A stretch of 33,621 nt of DNA. It comes from Acidobacteriota bacterium (GTDB lineage: Bacteria; Acidobacteriota; Blastocatellia; UBA7656). The DNA lies in contig JACQDB010000078.1 of the NCBI GenBank assembly GCA_016201275.1, forward strand, positions 1-33,621, written 5' to 3'. The notes below the pieces were generated by a model that was given only the letters and a program-made list of their open reading frames with translations, was not told the origin of the DNA and made no database searches. A program made the translations under genes and the position numbers. Shown here one piece after another: positions 18,191-24,909 of the stretch. How positions within the stretch are numbered: the stretch's first letter is position 1; the number at the start of each line of letters is the position of its first letter.

Positions 18191-18703
18191 ATGAATAAGA
18201 TGAAAACTTTGCAGTCGCTTACCCAATCCATATCGTTGCGCGTTGTGGTGCTGGCGCTTTTATCTATCCAGGCTGCGGCGCAAAACCATGTTTCGTTTAC
18301 CACGCCCGATGGTGGCAGCGTGGCGCTTGCGGCGATGCGCGGCAATGTGGTGGTGCTATTGTTTGGCGGCGTGACCGACCCGCAATGCCGCAGCGAAATC
18401 AAGATGCTCGAAGCCTTGTCCGAACGCTACGCCGGCAAAAAAGTTGAAGTTTACTGGGTCAGTATAGACAACGCGGCCAATGCCACGGACGCCCAGTTAA
18501 AGAGCCCTTGCGGCGTTTCGACATCCGTAAAAATTTTACGCGATGCCAGTCGCTCGGCCTTCAAACAATTCGGCGGCAGACAACTGCCGACTATTGTAGT
18601 GCTGGATCAACAAGGCCAGATTTCCGGCCAAGCGCGTGGCGGCTTCAATCCGAATGCCGATTTTGTTAATGATATCGCGCAAATCGTTGACCGCCTGTTA
18701 TAA
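18191..18703 (+). CDS. Exported thioredoxin-fold protein
   Basis: A 170-residue protein of the redoxin/TlpA-AhpC class. A signal peptide covers about 1-30 (hydrophobic VVVLALLSI, then AAAQ). The thioredoxin fold follows: VVVLLFGG with DPQCRSE, and the cis-proline loop QLPTIVVLD (P133). The usual CxxC is absent: only C66 sits at the active-site helix, and a second cysteine, C107, is 41 residues later. This resembles a peroxiredoxin-like or atypical two-cysteine arrangement more than a classical disulfide reductase. The substrate is unknown. ATG codons at 18191 and 18200 are both possible. The mobile island starts about 150 bp downstream. Confidence 0.78.
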   Translation: MNKMKTLQSLTQSISLRVVVLALLSIQAAAQNHVSFTTPDGGSVALAAMRGNVVVLLFGGVTDPQCRSEIKMLEALSERYAGKKVEVYWVSIDNAANATDAQLKSPCGVSTSVKILRDASRSAFKQFGGRQLPTIVVLDQQGQISGQARGGFNPNADFVNDIAQIVDRLL

Positions 18704-18807
18704 GCAAACATCTGCAATCATCAGCAAAAGAAACCCCTGTAAACAAAGAGAATTTTCGCCTGCCTGTAACAGATGGCTTTATATTCTTGCTCATAGTTGC
18801 TAAATTT

Positions 18808-18827
18808 TTGTAACCAGTTTGTAACCA
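18808..18827 (+). repeat. Tandem ttgtaacca repeats before integrase
   Basis: Two identical 9-bp direct repeats (18808-18816 and 18819-18827) start 11 bp apart, about one helical turn, and end 22 bp before the integrase ATG. They could be an operator or arm-type binding sites for the recombinase. A related taaaccaaac lies just after the gene (19981). Confidence 0.4.
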
Positions 18828-18849
18828 AACCAAAAAGGAGAAAGCAACT

Positions 18850-19965
18850 ATGGGCGTGGCGATTAGAGAGCGTATCGTTAAAGATAAATCGAAAAGCAAG
18901 GCGCGAAATTCAAAAGACACCAGCGCAACGCAGAGAAAGAAGAATAACTATATCCGGCTCTACCTCGATCTTTACCATAACCGAAAGCGTTGGTCAGAGT
19001 TTCTTGATCTATATTTCTATGAGAAAGACGCGAAGCAAAGAAAGGAGTCGTACAGAGTTGCTGAAGAGATCAAAAAGATTCGTGAACAGGAGCTAATCAG
19101 TAGAGACTACGGTATTGAGTCGCCGAGCAAAACTAAAGCTGATTTCGTGGCGTACTTTGAAACCATTGCCAAGACCAAACCAGCGAGGTATTCTGCGTGG
19201 CATAATTGCAGAAAGCATCTACGCGATTTCACCAGCGGCTACCTGCAATTCAAGAACATCTCTGAAACATGGCTTGAGTCTTACCAAGCGTATCTACTCG
19301 GCAAAGTAGCGGCTAACACGGCGCACACTTATTTCGCGCATATTAAGATCGTACTGAGAAAGGCGTTCAAAGAAGGTTATCTACGAAGAGACTTTTCATC
19401 GCTCGTTCCGAATGTGAAAAAGCTAGACACAAGCAGGGAATTTCTGACGACGGAAGAACTACAGCGGCTATTAGATACTCCATGCCAGCACAGCGAGATT
19501 AAGAGAGCCTTTCTCTTTGCCTGTCGCACCGGCTTGCGATTGGGCGATATAGAGGCACTGACGCCGAGCCACATTCAAAACAATCAAGTTAAAGTCCGGC
19601 AGCAAAAAACGGATGGATTTGTAACCGTGCATCTTGATAGCACAGCACGATTCCTGCTCTACGGCACAGACAACATAAGCCTCATGCCGCACACAAAAAT
19701 CTTTGACCTGCCTAGCAGACCCTATATCCTTCGCACTCTCAGGAAATGGGCTACGGATGCGAAGATTGATAAGAAGATTTCCTTCCATGTCAGTCGTCAT
19801 ACATTCGCAACCGCTCTGTTAAGCGAAGGCAGTGATCTCTACACCGTGTCGAAGTTGTTGGGACATCGCAATATGCGGACAACGGAGATTTATGCGAAGG
19901 TTGTTGACGCGAAGAAAAAAGAGGCGATAGAGCGCCTTCCCGCCTTAAAATTCGGAGCCAGTTAG
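18850..19965 (+). CDS. Tyrosine recombinase / integrase
   Basis: A 371-residue site-specific recombinase. It has a basic N-terminal arm-type region (about 1-95), a SAM-like core-binding domain (about 96-190) and the catalytic domain (about 195-365). The catalytic set is complete: R230 (GLRLGD), K253, H313 and R316 (HVSRHTF), H339 (GHRN) and nucleophile Y348 (TEIYAKV). The overall form resembles integrases of conjugative or phage-type islands. The ATG at 18850 follows AAGGAG with good spacing. The codon usage looks richer in A/T than that of the housekeeping genes. The gene borders a region of insertion sequences; no tRNA or clear att repeat was found. Confidence 0.92.
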   Translation: MGVAIRERIVKDKSKSKARNSKDTSATQRKKNNYIRLYLDLYHNRKRWSEFLDLYFYEKDAKQRKESYRVAEEIKKIREQELISRDYGIESPSKTKADFVAYFETIAKTKPARYSAWHNCRKHLRDFTSGYLQFKNISETWLESYQAYLLGKVAANTAHTYFAHIKIVLRKAFKEGYLRRDFSSLVPNVKKLDTSREFLTTEELQRLLDTPCQHSEIKRAFLFACRTGLRLGDIEALTPSHIQNNQVKVRQQKTDGFVTVHLDSTARFLLYGTDNISLMPHTKIFDLPSRPYILRTLRKWATDAKIDKKISFHVSRHTFATALLSEGSDLYTVSKLLGHRNMRTTEIYAKVVDAKKKEAIERLPALKFGAS

Positions 19966-20035
19966 GGACACAACATAGAGTAAACCAAACAATTCACCAC
20001 CACAAAATATAGTTGCTTTTGTTTGCTTTTTTTCA

Positions 20036-20329
20036 TTGACACGGCATCCATTTTCGATTACCCACTTAAATGCTGCGGGAAATAGAAAAGCGAAAACACA
20101 AGTTTTCCAGTAGCAAAATCAAGGGGTTCAAATACGCATTAACACCTGCGTTTGTGAGTCAGTCATTCAGGTTCCAGCTATCAGCCGTCATGCCTAAATT
20201 GCCGCTATCTAAGCAGGGATAGCGCGAAGCCAACTTCAACTTACTTGGCTGGCAAAGCGACCACCCTCAGCGGTGAGTTCGCTTGCAGTGGAAAGACTAT
20301 GATGAGGAGCATCCTTTCAAAAGGAACGC
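20036..20329 (+). ncRNA. Structured leader / candidate RNA element
   Basis: This stretch between the integrase and a truncated gene contains several hairpins: gaaaac/gttttc (20092-20107), acgca/tgcgt (20134-20151), cgctatc/gatagcg (20203-20224), agccaa/ttggct (20228-20250), and gcaa-a-gcga/tcgcttgc (20252-20286) with an inner cacc/ggtg. The last, tcctt-tcaa-aagga (20312-20325), places the ribosome site AAGGA in a stem arm. A perfect -35 TTGACA lies at 20036-20041, but the -10 is weak. It may be a translation-controlling leader or a free RNA. No known RNA family was recognised. Confidence 0.4.
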
Positions 20330-20402
20330 ATGGCAAACAATGAAATAGAAAAAGAATTATTAGAAATCAAGCAATGGCTAATCGCACAGCCTCTTGATCA
20401 GC
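20330..20402 (+). pseudogene. 5' fragment of a gene cut by the IS21 element
   Basis: An ATG at 20330 with AAGGA 4 bases upstream opens a frame reading M-A-N-N-E-I-E-K-E-L-L-E-I-K-Q-W-L, then about seven more native codons. After this the frame runs into the AT-rich repeat that marks the IS21 end. Only about 24 codons of the original gene remain. The residue pattern suggests an amphipathic, acidic N-terminal helix. The product is not recognised, and the rest of the gene was not found on the far side of the mobile elements. Confidence 0.5.
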
Positions 20403-20403
20403 G

Positions 20404-20442
20404 ACAATTAGAATTCCCGTTGACGACAATTAGAATTCCCGT
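20404..20442 (+). repeat. IS21 left-end direct repeats
   Basis: The 17-bp sequence acaattagaattcccgt occurs twice, 22 bp apart (two helical turns), before istA. In IS21 elements such repeated end sequences bind the transposase. The first copy may include or abut the flanking host DNA. Confidence 0.7.
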
Positions 20443-20492
20443 TTTTAAAGATGAATGCGACTCTCCAAGTATCTCTTTTTCAGGAGGCTTGG

Positions 20493-21971
20493 ATGGTCAC
20501 AGACAAACAATTCAGGAGGCTTATGACATTTATTCACGACGGGGATGCGCTCTCGGTTGCCGCTGCCAAAACTGGCATGGATGACAAAACCGCCAGAAAG
20601 TATCGCAAACTTGGCAAACTCCCCTCACAACTCAAATCGACTCGTCACTGGCGCACTCGCACAGACGTTTTCAAAGCGGTCTGGGGCGAAATCGAACAAC
20701 TGTTGCTCAACGAACCGGCTTTAGAAGCCATCACCATCTTTGATTATCTTTGTCGCCAATACGAAGGACAATTTCAAGCTGGGCATCTGCACACGCTGCA
20801 ACGTCGCATCAAGGCCTGGCGCACCCAGCACGGACCACCAAAAGAGGTTTTCTTTCCCCAACAACATACCCCAGGCTTGATGGGGCAATCGGACTTCACC
20901 CACATGAGCAAACTGCAAATCACCATTGCCGGGGAGTTCTTCGCCCATCTGTTTTATCACTTCACCTTGACCTATTCGAACTGGGAGACCGGCTCCATCT
21001 GTTATTCGGAATCCTTCGAGAGCCTATCGGGCGGTTTGCAAAACGCCTTATGGGAGTTGGGCGCAGTGCCTTTCGAGCATCGCACCGATTCGCTGTCGGC
21101 AGCCGTCAACAATCTCTCCGATTTAGAAGAGTTCACCCAAAACTATCAAGGCTTGTTGGCGTACTATCATCTGCGAGCCAGCCATAATAATCCCGGTCGC
21201 GGTCACGAAAACGGCGATGTCGAACAATCGCATCATCGCTTCAAGCAAGCTGTAGATCAGGAGTTGTTACTGCGTGGCAGTCGCGACTTTACCAGTCTAA
21301 AGGACTACGAGGCTTTCCTCACCAAGATGCTCAAGCGCCGCAACCAAAGTCGGCAAGAGCGCCTTCAGGAAGAACGAGCGCATCTGCAAGCGCTGCCGCC
21401 GATGCGCCTGCAAGATTACAGCCGCTTGCCTGTGCGGGTGTCGCGCAACGCCACCATCCGCGTCAAAGGCAATCTCTATTCGGTGAGTTCGCAGTTGATC
21501 GGCGAACTCGTTGAGGTACGTTTGTTCAGCGCCAAGTTGGAGATTTACTACGCTGATCAACGCCTTGAAGAGATCCGGCGACTGCGAGGCACTGGAAAAC
21601 ATGCGATCAACTATCGTCATATCATCCATTCCCTGGTGCGTAAGCCCGGCGCCTTTGCCCATTATCGTTATCAAAGTGATCTGTTGCCGCGCTTGCTCTT
21701 TCGCGTCGCCTACGACTGCTTGCGAGAAAACTACCCGGCGACGGCTGAGCGGCAGTATCTGAAGATTCTGGAACTGGCGGCCACCGTCAGTGAACAGCGG
21801 GTCGAGGAAGGCTTGCGCCAGATGATTAAACAGGGTCAGCGCATCAGCGAAGAAAGGGTGCGGCAGTATCTGCAAAGCGCCACGCCGCAAGCCCTGCCAT
21901 ACTGCGTCGAAATCGCACCCGTGCAACTCCAGCACTACGACCTGCTGTTGGAGAGTCAGGAGGTGCGCTGA
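20493..21971 (+). CDS. istA: IS21-family transposase IstA
   Basis: A 492-residue DDE transposase. An N-terminal helix-turn-helix (ALSVAAAKTGMDDKTARKYRKLGKLP) precedes the retroviral-integrase-like catalytic core: D134 (GQSDFTHM), D199 (HRTDSLSAAV) and E244 (ENGDVEQSHH). A C-terminal Mu-type beta domain (about 330-380, RVKGNLYSVSSQLIGE) and a helical tail follow. It looks complete. The ATG at 20493 is chosen because CAGGAGG lies 5 bases upstream; an upstream ATG at 20451 is less well supported. Its TGA overlaps the ATG of istB (TGATG), the usual IS21 coupling. Confidence 0.92.
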   Translation: MVTDKQFRRLMTFIHDGDALSVAAAKTGMDDKTARKYRKLGKLPSQLKSTRHWRTRTDVFKAVWGEIEQLLLNEPALEAITIFDYLCRQYEGQFQAGHLHTLQRRIKAWRTQHGPPKEVFFPQQHTPGLMGQSDFTHMSKLQITIAGEFFAHLFYHFTLTYSNWETGSICYSESFESLSGGLQNALWELGAVPFEHRTDSLSAAVNNLSDLEEFTQNYQGLLAYYHLRASHNNPGRGHENGDVEQSHHRFKQAVDQELLLRGSRDFTSLKDYEAFLTKMLKRRNQSRQERLQEERAHLQALPPMRLQDYSRLPVRVSRNATIRVKGNLYSVSSQLIGELVEVRLFSAKLEIYYADQRLEEIRRLRGTGKHAINYRHIIHSLVRKPGAFAHYRYQSDLLPRLLFRVAYDCLRENYPATAERQYLKILELAATVSEQRVEEGLRQMIKQGQRISEERVRQYLQSATPQALPYCVEIAPVQLQHYDLLLESQEVR

Positions 21972-22354
21972 TGTCGGAAACTCTCAAACCGCAGATTACG
22001 GATTGCCTCAAACAACTGCGCCTGCCAGCCTTCGTCGCCAACTTTTCGCCGCAGGCGGCGCTGGCTGCTAATGAAGGCTGGCCCTATGACCGCTATCTCT
22101 TGAACCTGTGCAAACTGGAATTGGAAGAGCGCGAGCAGAGAAAGATCAAGAAGTTGCAACACTCATCAAGACTGCCAAGAGAGAAAACCCTGAGCGCCTT
22201 TGATCGCAGCCGCCTCAAGAAAGCCGTGGATCGCCAGGTGTCGGCCTTACTGGAAGCCGACTTTCTCGATCGCCGGGAGAACGTCCTGGTGTTTGGTAAT
22301 CCGGGAAGTGGCAAGACCCAACCAAACAACTACCCCTATCGGGCAAGAGGTTAG
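21971..22354 (+). pseudogene. istB: IstB helper ATPase, truncated after Walker A
   Basis: The start overlaps the istA stop. The first ~116 residues match the IS21 helper ATPase: LKQLRLPAFVANF, LEEREQRKIKKLQHSSRLPREKTLSAFD, and the Walker A motif GNPGSGKT. Normal IstB continues with a conserved helix and Walker B for about 130 more residues. Here the frame instead reads QPNNYPYRARG and stops at 22354. The junction near 22318 marks a deletion or insertion that joined the element to a different mobile cassette. ATPase function must be lost, so this copy is probably immobile unless helped by another copy. Confidence 0.88.
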
Positions 22355-22623
22355 CCCGGAACTGATCATTATCGTCATTGACCCACGCCAGGCTCTCTAT
22401 GAGCAATCCTTCCCGGTCATCGGCACCATCAATCGCCAGGATTACGGCCCGTGCTTTGTCGTCTGGACCGCCACTGGTCTCCAACAGCACATCCCAATCG
22501 CCGCCACCGATCAGGCTTCCGATCCGCCCGTGCCGCTTTCCACGCCGCTCAGTGTACCCTCTATCAGCAAGCTCTTATCAGTTTATGCTCACTTCTCTGA
22601 GCCACGGAAGGAGCATACTGATT
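22319..22623 (+). pseudogene. Fragment of unknown mobile-cassette ORF
   Basis: After the istB junction, one frame reads TTTPIGQEVSPELIIIVIDP, then RQALYEQSFPVIGTINRQDY and GPCFVVWTATGLQQHIPIA, continuing to a proline- and serine-rich stretch. This looks coding and resembles, at low confidence, the small DUF5372-like proteins that sit before large serine recombinases in some transposons. It has no start codon of its own because its 5' end was lost at the junction. It ends before or overlaps the next small ORF. Confidence 0.35.
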
Positions 22624-22845
22624 ATGGCAACTCGACAACCACATCTACCCACAGCCCCGCTTCAGCAAGAGCAACTCTATCTGCCTCTCACCAAGACGCA
22701 GACCGCACAGTCCATCTCGACTCAAGAGGTCTGGCTCACCCTCAATGCCCAGCAACAAGCGCAACTCTTTCGCCAGATGGTGCAAATCTGCTGCAGCCTG
22801 CTGACGACGAGTCATCCCAAGGAGGTGGACGATGAAACGAGATGA
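22624..22845 (+). CDS. Small ORF before serine recombinase
   Basis: A 73-residue product rich in Q and L (TAPLQQEQLYLPLTKTQTAQ, then VWLTLNAQQQAQLFRQMVQI). It has an AAGGAG site about 10 bases before its ATG. It overlaps the serine recombinase start by 14 bases, which argues for translational coupling within one cassette. No domain is recognised. Small partner ORFs of this kind are common beside large serine recombinases of transposons, but their role is not known. Confidence 0.55.
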   Translation: MATRQPHLPTAPLQQEQLYLPLTKTQTAQSISTQEVWLTLNAQQQAQLFRQMVQICCSLLTTSHPKEVDDETR

Positions 22846-23509
22846 GCTTCCGGTCTCTTCTTCCAAGATCACCCTCCGGCATCTTCAGCGACTGGCTTAT
22901 GTGTACGTCCGCCAATCGTCCCCCAAACAGGTCGAGCGCAATCGCGAGAGCCAGTTCTATCAGTACCAACTCTCGCAGCGCGCCCAACAACTTGGTTGGG
23001 GTGCCGAGCGCATCCGCATCATTGATGCCGATCTCGGTTTGTCGGCGCAAGGAAGTCAGTATCGCGATGGCTTTCAGGAACTGGTCGCCGAAGTTTCGCT
23101 CGGTCACGTCGGCATCCTCTTTGGCTATGAAGTCTCGCGACTGGCGCGCAATAACGCGGATTGGTATCACCTGCTCGATCTGGCTGCCGTCTTTGCTACA
23201 CTGATCGCCGATGCCGATGGCACCTATGATCCGCGTCTCTACAATGACCGTTTGCTGTTGGGACTCAAAGGCACGATGAGCGAGGCCGAGTTGCATCTGC
23301 TGAAGATGCGTCTGGAAGCCGGGCGTCTCCATCAAGTACAGCGCGGTGCTTATCGGCAAGCGCTGCCGACCGGATTGGTTCGTCTGGCGGATGGCGCGGT
23401 CGTCAAAGACCCCGACCTTCAGGTGCAGCACGTCCTGGTGATGATCTTCAGCAAGTTCGTGGAACTGGGGAGTTGCCGTCAGGTGCTGCGCTACCTGAAG
23501 CAGGAGTAG
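22832..23509 (+). pseudogene. Large serine recombinase, C-terminally truncated
   Basis: 225 residues remain of a protein that usually exceeds 500. The resolvase domain is complete: YVYVRQSSPKQVERNRES (nucleophile S29), RIRIIDADLGLSAQG, LFGYEVSRLARNNADW, and LKGTMSEAELHLLKMRL. The start of the recombinase DNA-binding domain (RGAYRQALPTGLVRLADGAVVKDPD) follows. The reading stops at TAG (23507-23509) within LKQE. Continuing past it would read V-L-L, the expected family sequence, so a CAG-to-TAG change is possible; 10 bp later the IS701 element begins. The rest of the gene is not present beyond that IS. The start has a strong AAGGAGGT site. Confidence 0.85.
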
Positions 23510-23515
23510 GTTCTC

Positions 23516-24854
23516 TTAGCTCGACTTTATCCATTTGCTCTTTGAAAAAATAACGGCAGGCTGTGTAAGCTACAAGACTTTCCACCAAGAAAGGAATTTG
23601 TATGCTGACACTGCCTACCGAACTGTTGCTGGTCATTGTAAACTTTGCCCCGCTGTTCTCGAAAGCGGTTTTCGAACCCGCCAAAGTTTTGCTGGTCGGT
23701 GCCCTTCTGGCTCCCGGCAAACGCACCGTGACGGCTTGCCTGCGCGTCTGCGGCAAAAGCCAGGAGCAGAACTTTCAGACTTATCATCGCGTCCTCAATC
23801 GCGCTCGGTGGTCGACTTTGGCTGCCAGTCACATTCTCCTCAAGCTCTTGCTGGCGACCTTTTCGCCAAGCGGAACTTTGGTTTTCGGACTCGATGACAC
23901 CCTTGAGCGACGGCGCGGCAGTAAGATTGCCGCCAAGGGGATTTATCGCGACCCGGTGCGTTCGTCGCACTCGCATTTTGTCAAAGCCAGTGGCTTGCGT
24001 TGGCTCTGTTGTATGTTGTTGACCGAGATTGGCTGGGCGGGGCGGGTTTGGGGGTTGCCGTTTTTGAGTGTGCGGTGTCCCTCGGAGCGCTTCTACCAGG
24101 AGCGCAAGCGGCGTCATCAAACGCTGGTCGAACGGGCTTGGCAAATTATTCAACTGCTGGCGCGCTGGTTGCCGACGCGCCCTTTGATCTTTGTTGCTGA
24201 CAGTAGTTTTGCGGTCTTGGACTTGCTCAACAAAGTCCGGGGTTTGCCCAATGCCAGTCTGATTACGCGCTTGCGCTTGGACGCGGCGTTGTACGAGGTC
24301 GCGCCGCCACGAAAGCTTGGTCAGAAAGGGCGATCACGATTGAAAGGCAAACGCCTGCCGACGCTGGCGGCTCGGCTCCTTGATGAGAGTACCCAGTGGA
24401 CGAGGGTGAAGGTGGAGAATTGGTATGGTAAAGGCGAACGCGAAATCGACATTTGTAGCGACACTGCCCTGTGGGATCACGCGGGAAAGCCGCCCGTCGA
24501 GATTTGCTGGGTGTTGATTCGCGATGTCAAAGGCGAGTTTCAAACGCAAGCCTTGCTCTCGACCAAGGTGGAGCATCAACCGGAAGAAATCCTTGCGTGG
24601 TTTAGGAGACGATGGCAGATGGAAGTGACCTTTGAAGAAGGGCGGGCGCATCTGGGAATCGAGACGCAACGGCAAGGGAATGATTTGGCAATCGGTCGCA
24701 GCACGCCGTGTTTGTTGGGGCTGTTTTCGGTGGTGACATTGCCATTTTTCAATGTCCGGTTCAGAGGGTGAAGTCATAAAAATCCCACGAGCGTTATTTG
24801 AGCGCTTAACAGATACGCTCTGCTACGCTGCGTGATGGATAAAGTCGAGCTTAG
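23516..24854 (+). mobile_element. IS701-type insertion sequence with TTAG duplication
   Basis: The inverted ends agctcgactttatcca (23518-23533) and tggataaagtcgagct (24836-24851) are perfect over 16 bp. The element proper spans about 23520-24850 (1331 bp), flanked by the direct repeat TTAG (23516-23519, 24851-24854). This fits the 4-bp YTAR target recalled for the IS701 family. A single transposase gene fills it. It looks like the most recent insertion of the island. Confidence 0.88.
23602..24771 (+). CDS. IS701-type DDE transposase
   Basis: A 389-residue DDE transposase (DDE_5/PF13546-like). Likely catalytic residues are the first aspartate in VFGLDDTLERR (D98 or D99), D200 in FVADSSFAVLDLL, and the glutamate in RRRWQMEVTFEEGRAHLG (E341 or E345). 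The end, TPCLLGLFSVVTLPFFNVRFRG, is shorter than in relatives I recall (usually above 400 residues), so the C-terminus may have been trimmed by a frameshift or internal deletion. The start ATG at 23602 has an AAAGGAA site. It is wholly inside the IS ends. Confidence 0.85.
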   Translation: MLTLPTELLLVIVNFAPLFSKAVFEPAKVLLVGALLAPGKRTVTACLRVCGKSQEQNFQTYHRVLNRARWSTLAASHILLKLLLATFSPSGTLVFGLDDTLERRRGSKIAAKGIYRDPVRSSHSHFVKASGLRWLCCMLLTEIGWAGRVWGLPFLSVRCPSERFYQERKRRHQTLVERAWQIIQLLARWLPTRPLIFVADSSFAVLDLLNKVRGLPNASLITRLRLDAALYEVAPPRKLGQKGRSRLKGKRLPTLAARLLDESTQWTRVKVENWYGKGEREIDICSDTALWDHAGKPPVEICWVLIRDVKGEFQTQALLSTKVEHQPEEILAWFRRRWQMEVTFEEGRAHLGIETQRQGNDLAIGRSTPCLLGLFSVVTLPFFNVRFRG

Positions 24855-24909
24855 AAAGTAAGGCAATACATCCTGATTGTCCGACTAAATTTCAGTTGAG
24901 GAGAACTAC

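Larger units (their letters stand above)
20403..22318 (+). mobile_element. IS21-family element, right part lost
   Basis: The left end carries two direct repeats of acaattagaattcccgt (starting near 20404 and 20426), as expected for the multiple terminal repeats of IS21 elements. A full istA follows, then istB, which ends abruptly after the Walker A motif near 22318. No inverted copy of the left-end repeat was found downstream, so the right end is missing. The exact left boundary (about 20401-20424) is not certain. Confidence 0.75.

Noticed and set aside
18793-20017. Shared atagttgct on both sides of the integrase as att sites
   Set aside because: Only nine A/T-rich bases match, which is expected by chance, and no longer core surrounds them.
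20121-20150. tRNA T-arm-like ggggttcaaatacgc beside the integrase
   Set aside because: The flanking bases do not form a T stem and no acceptor or anticodon arm is present, so it is not a tRNA or a clear tRNA-end att site.
20296-20311. Hammerhead-ribozyme-like gactatgatgaggagc
   Set aside because: The required CUGAUGA and GAAA core pair in the right stem context is absent.
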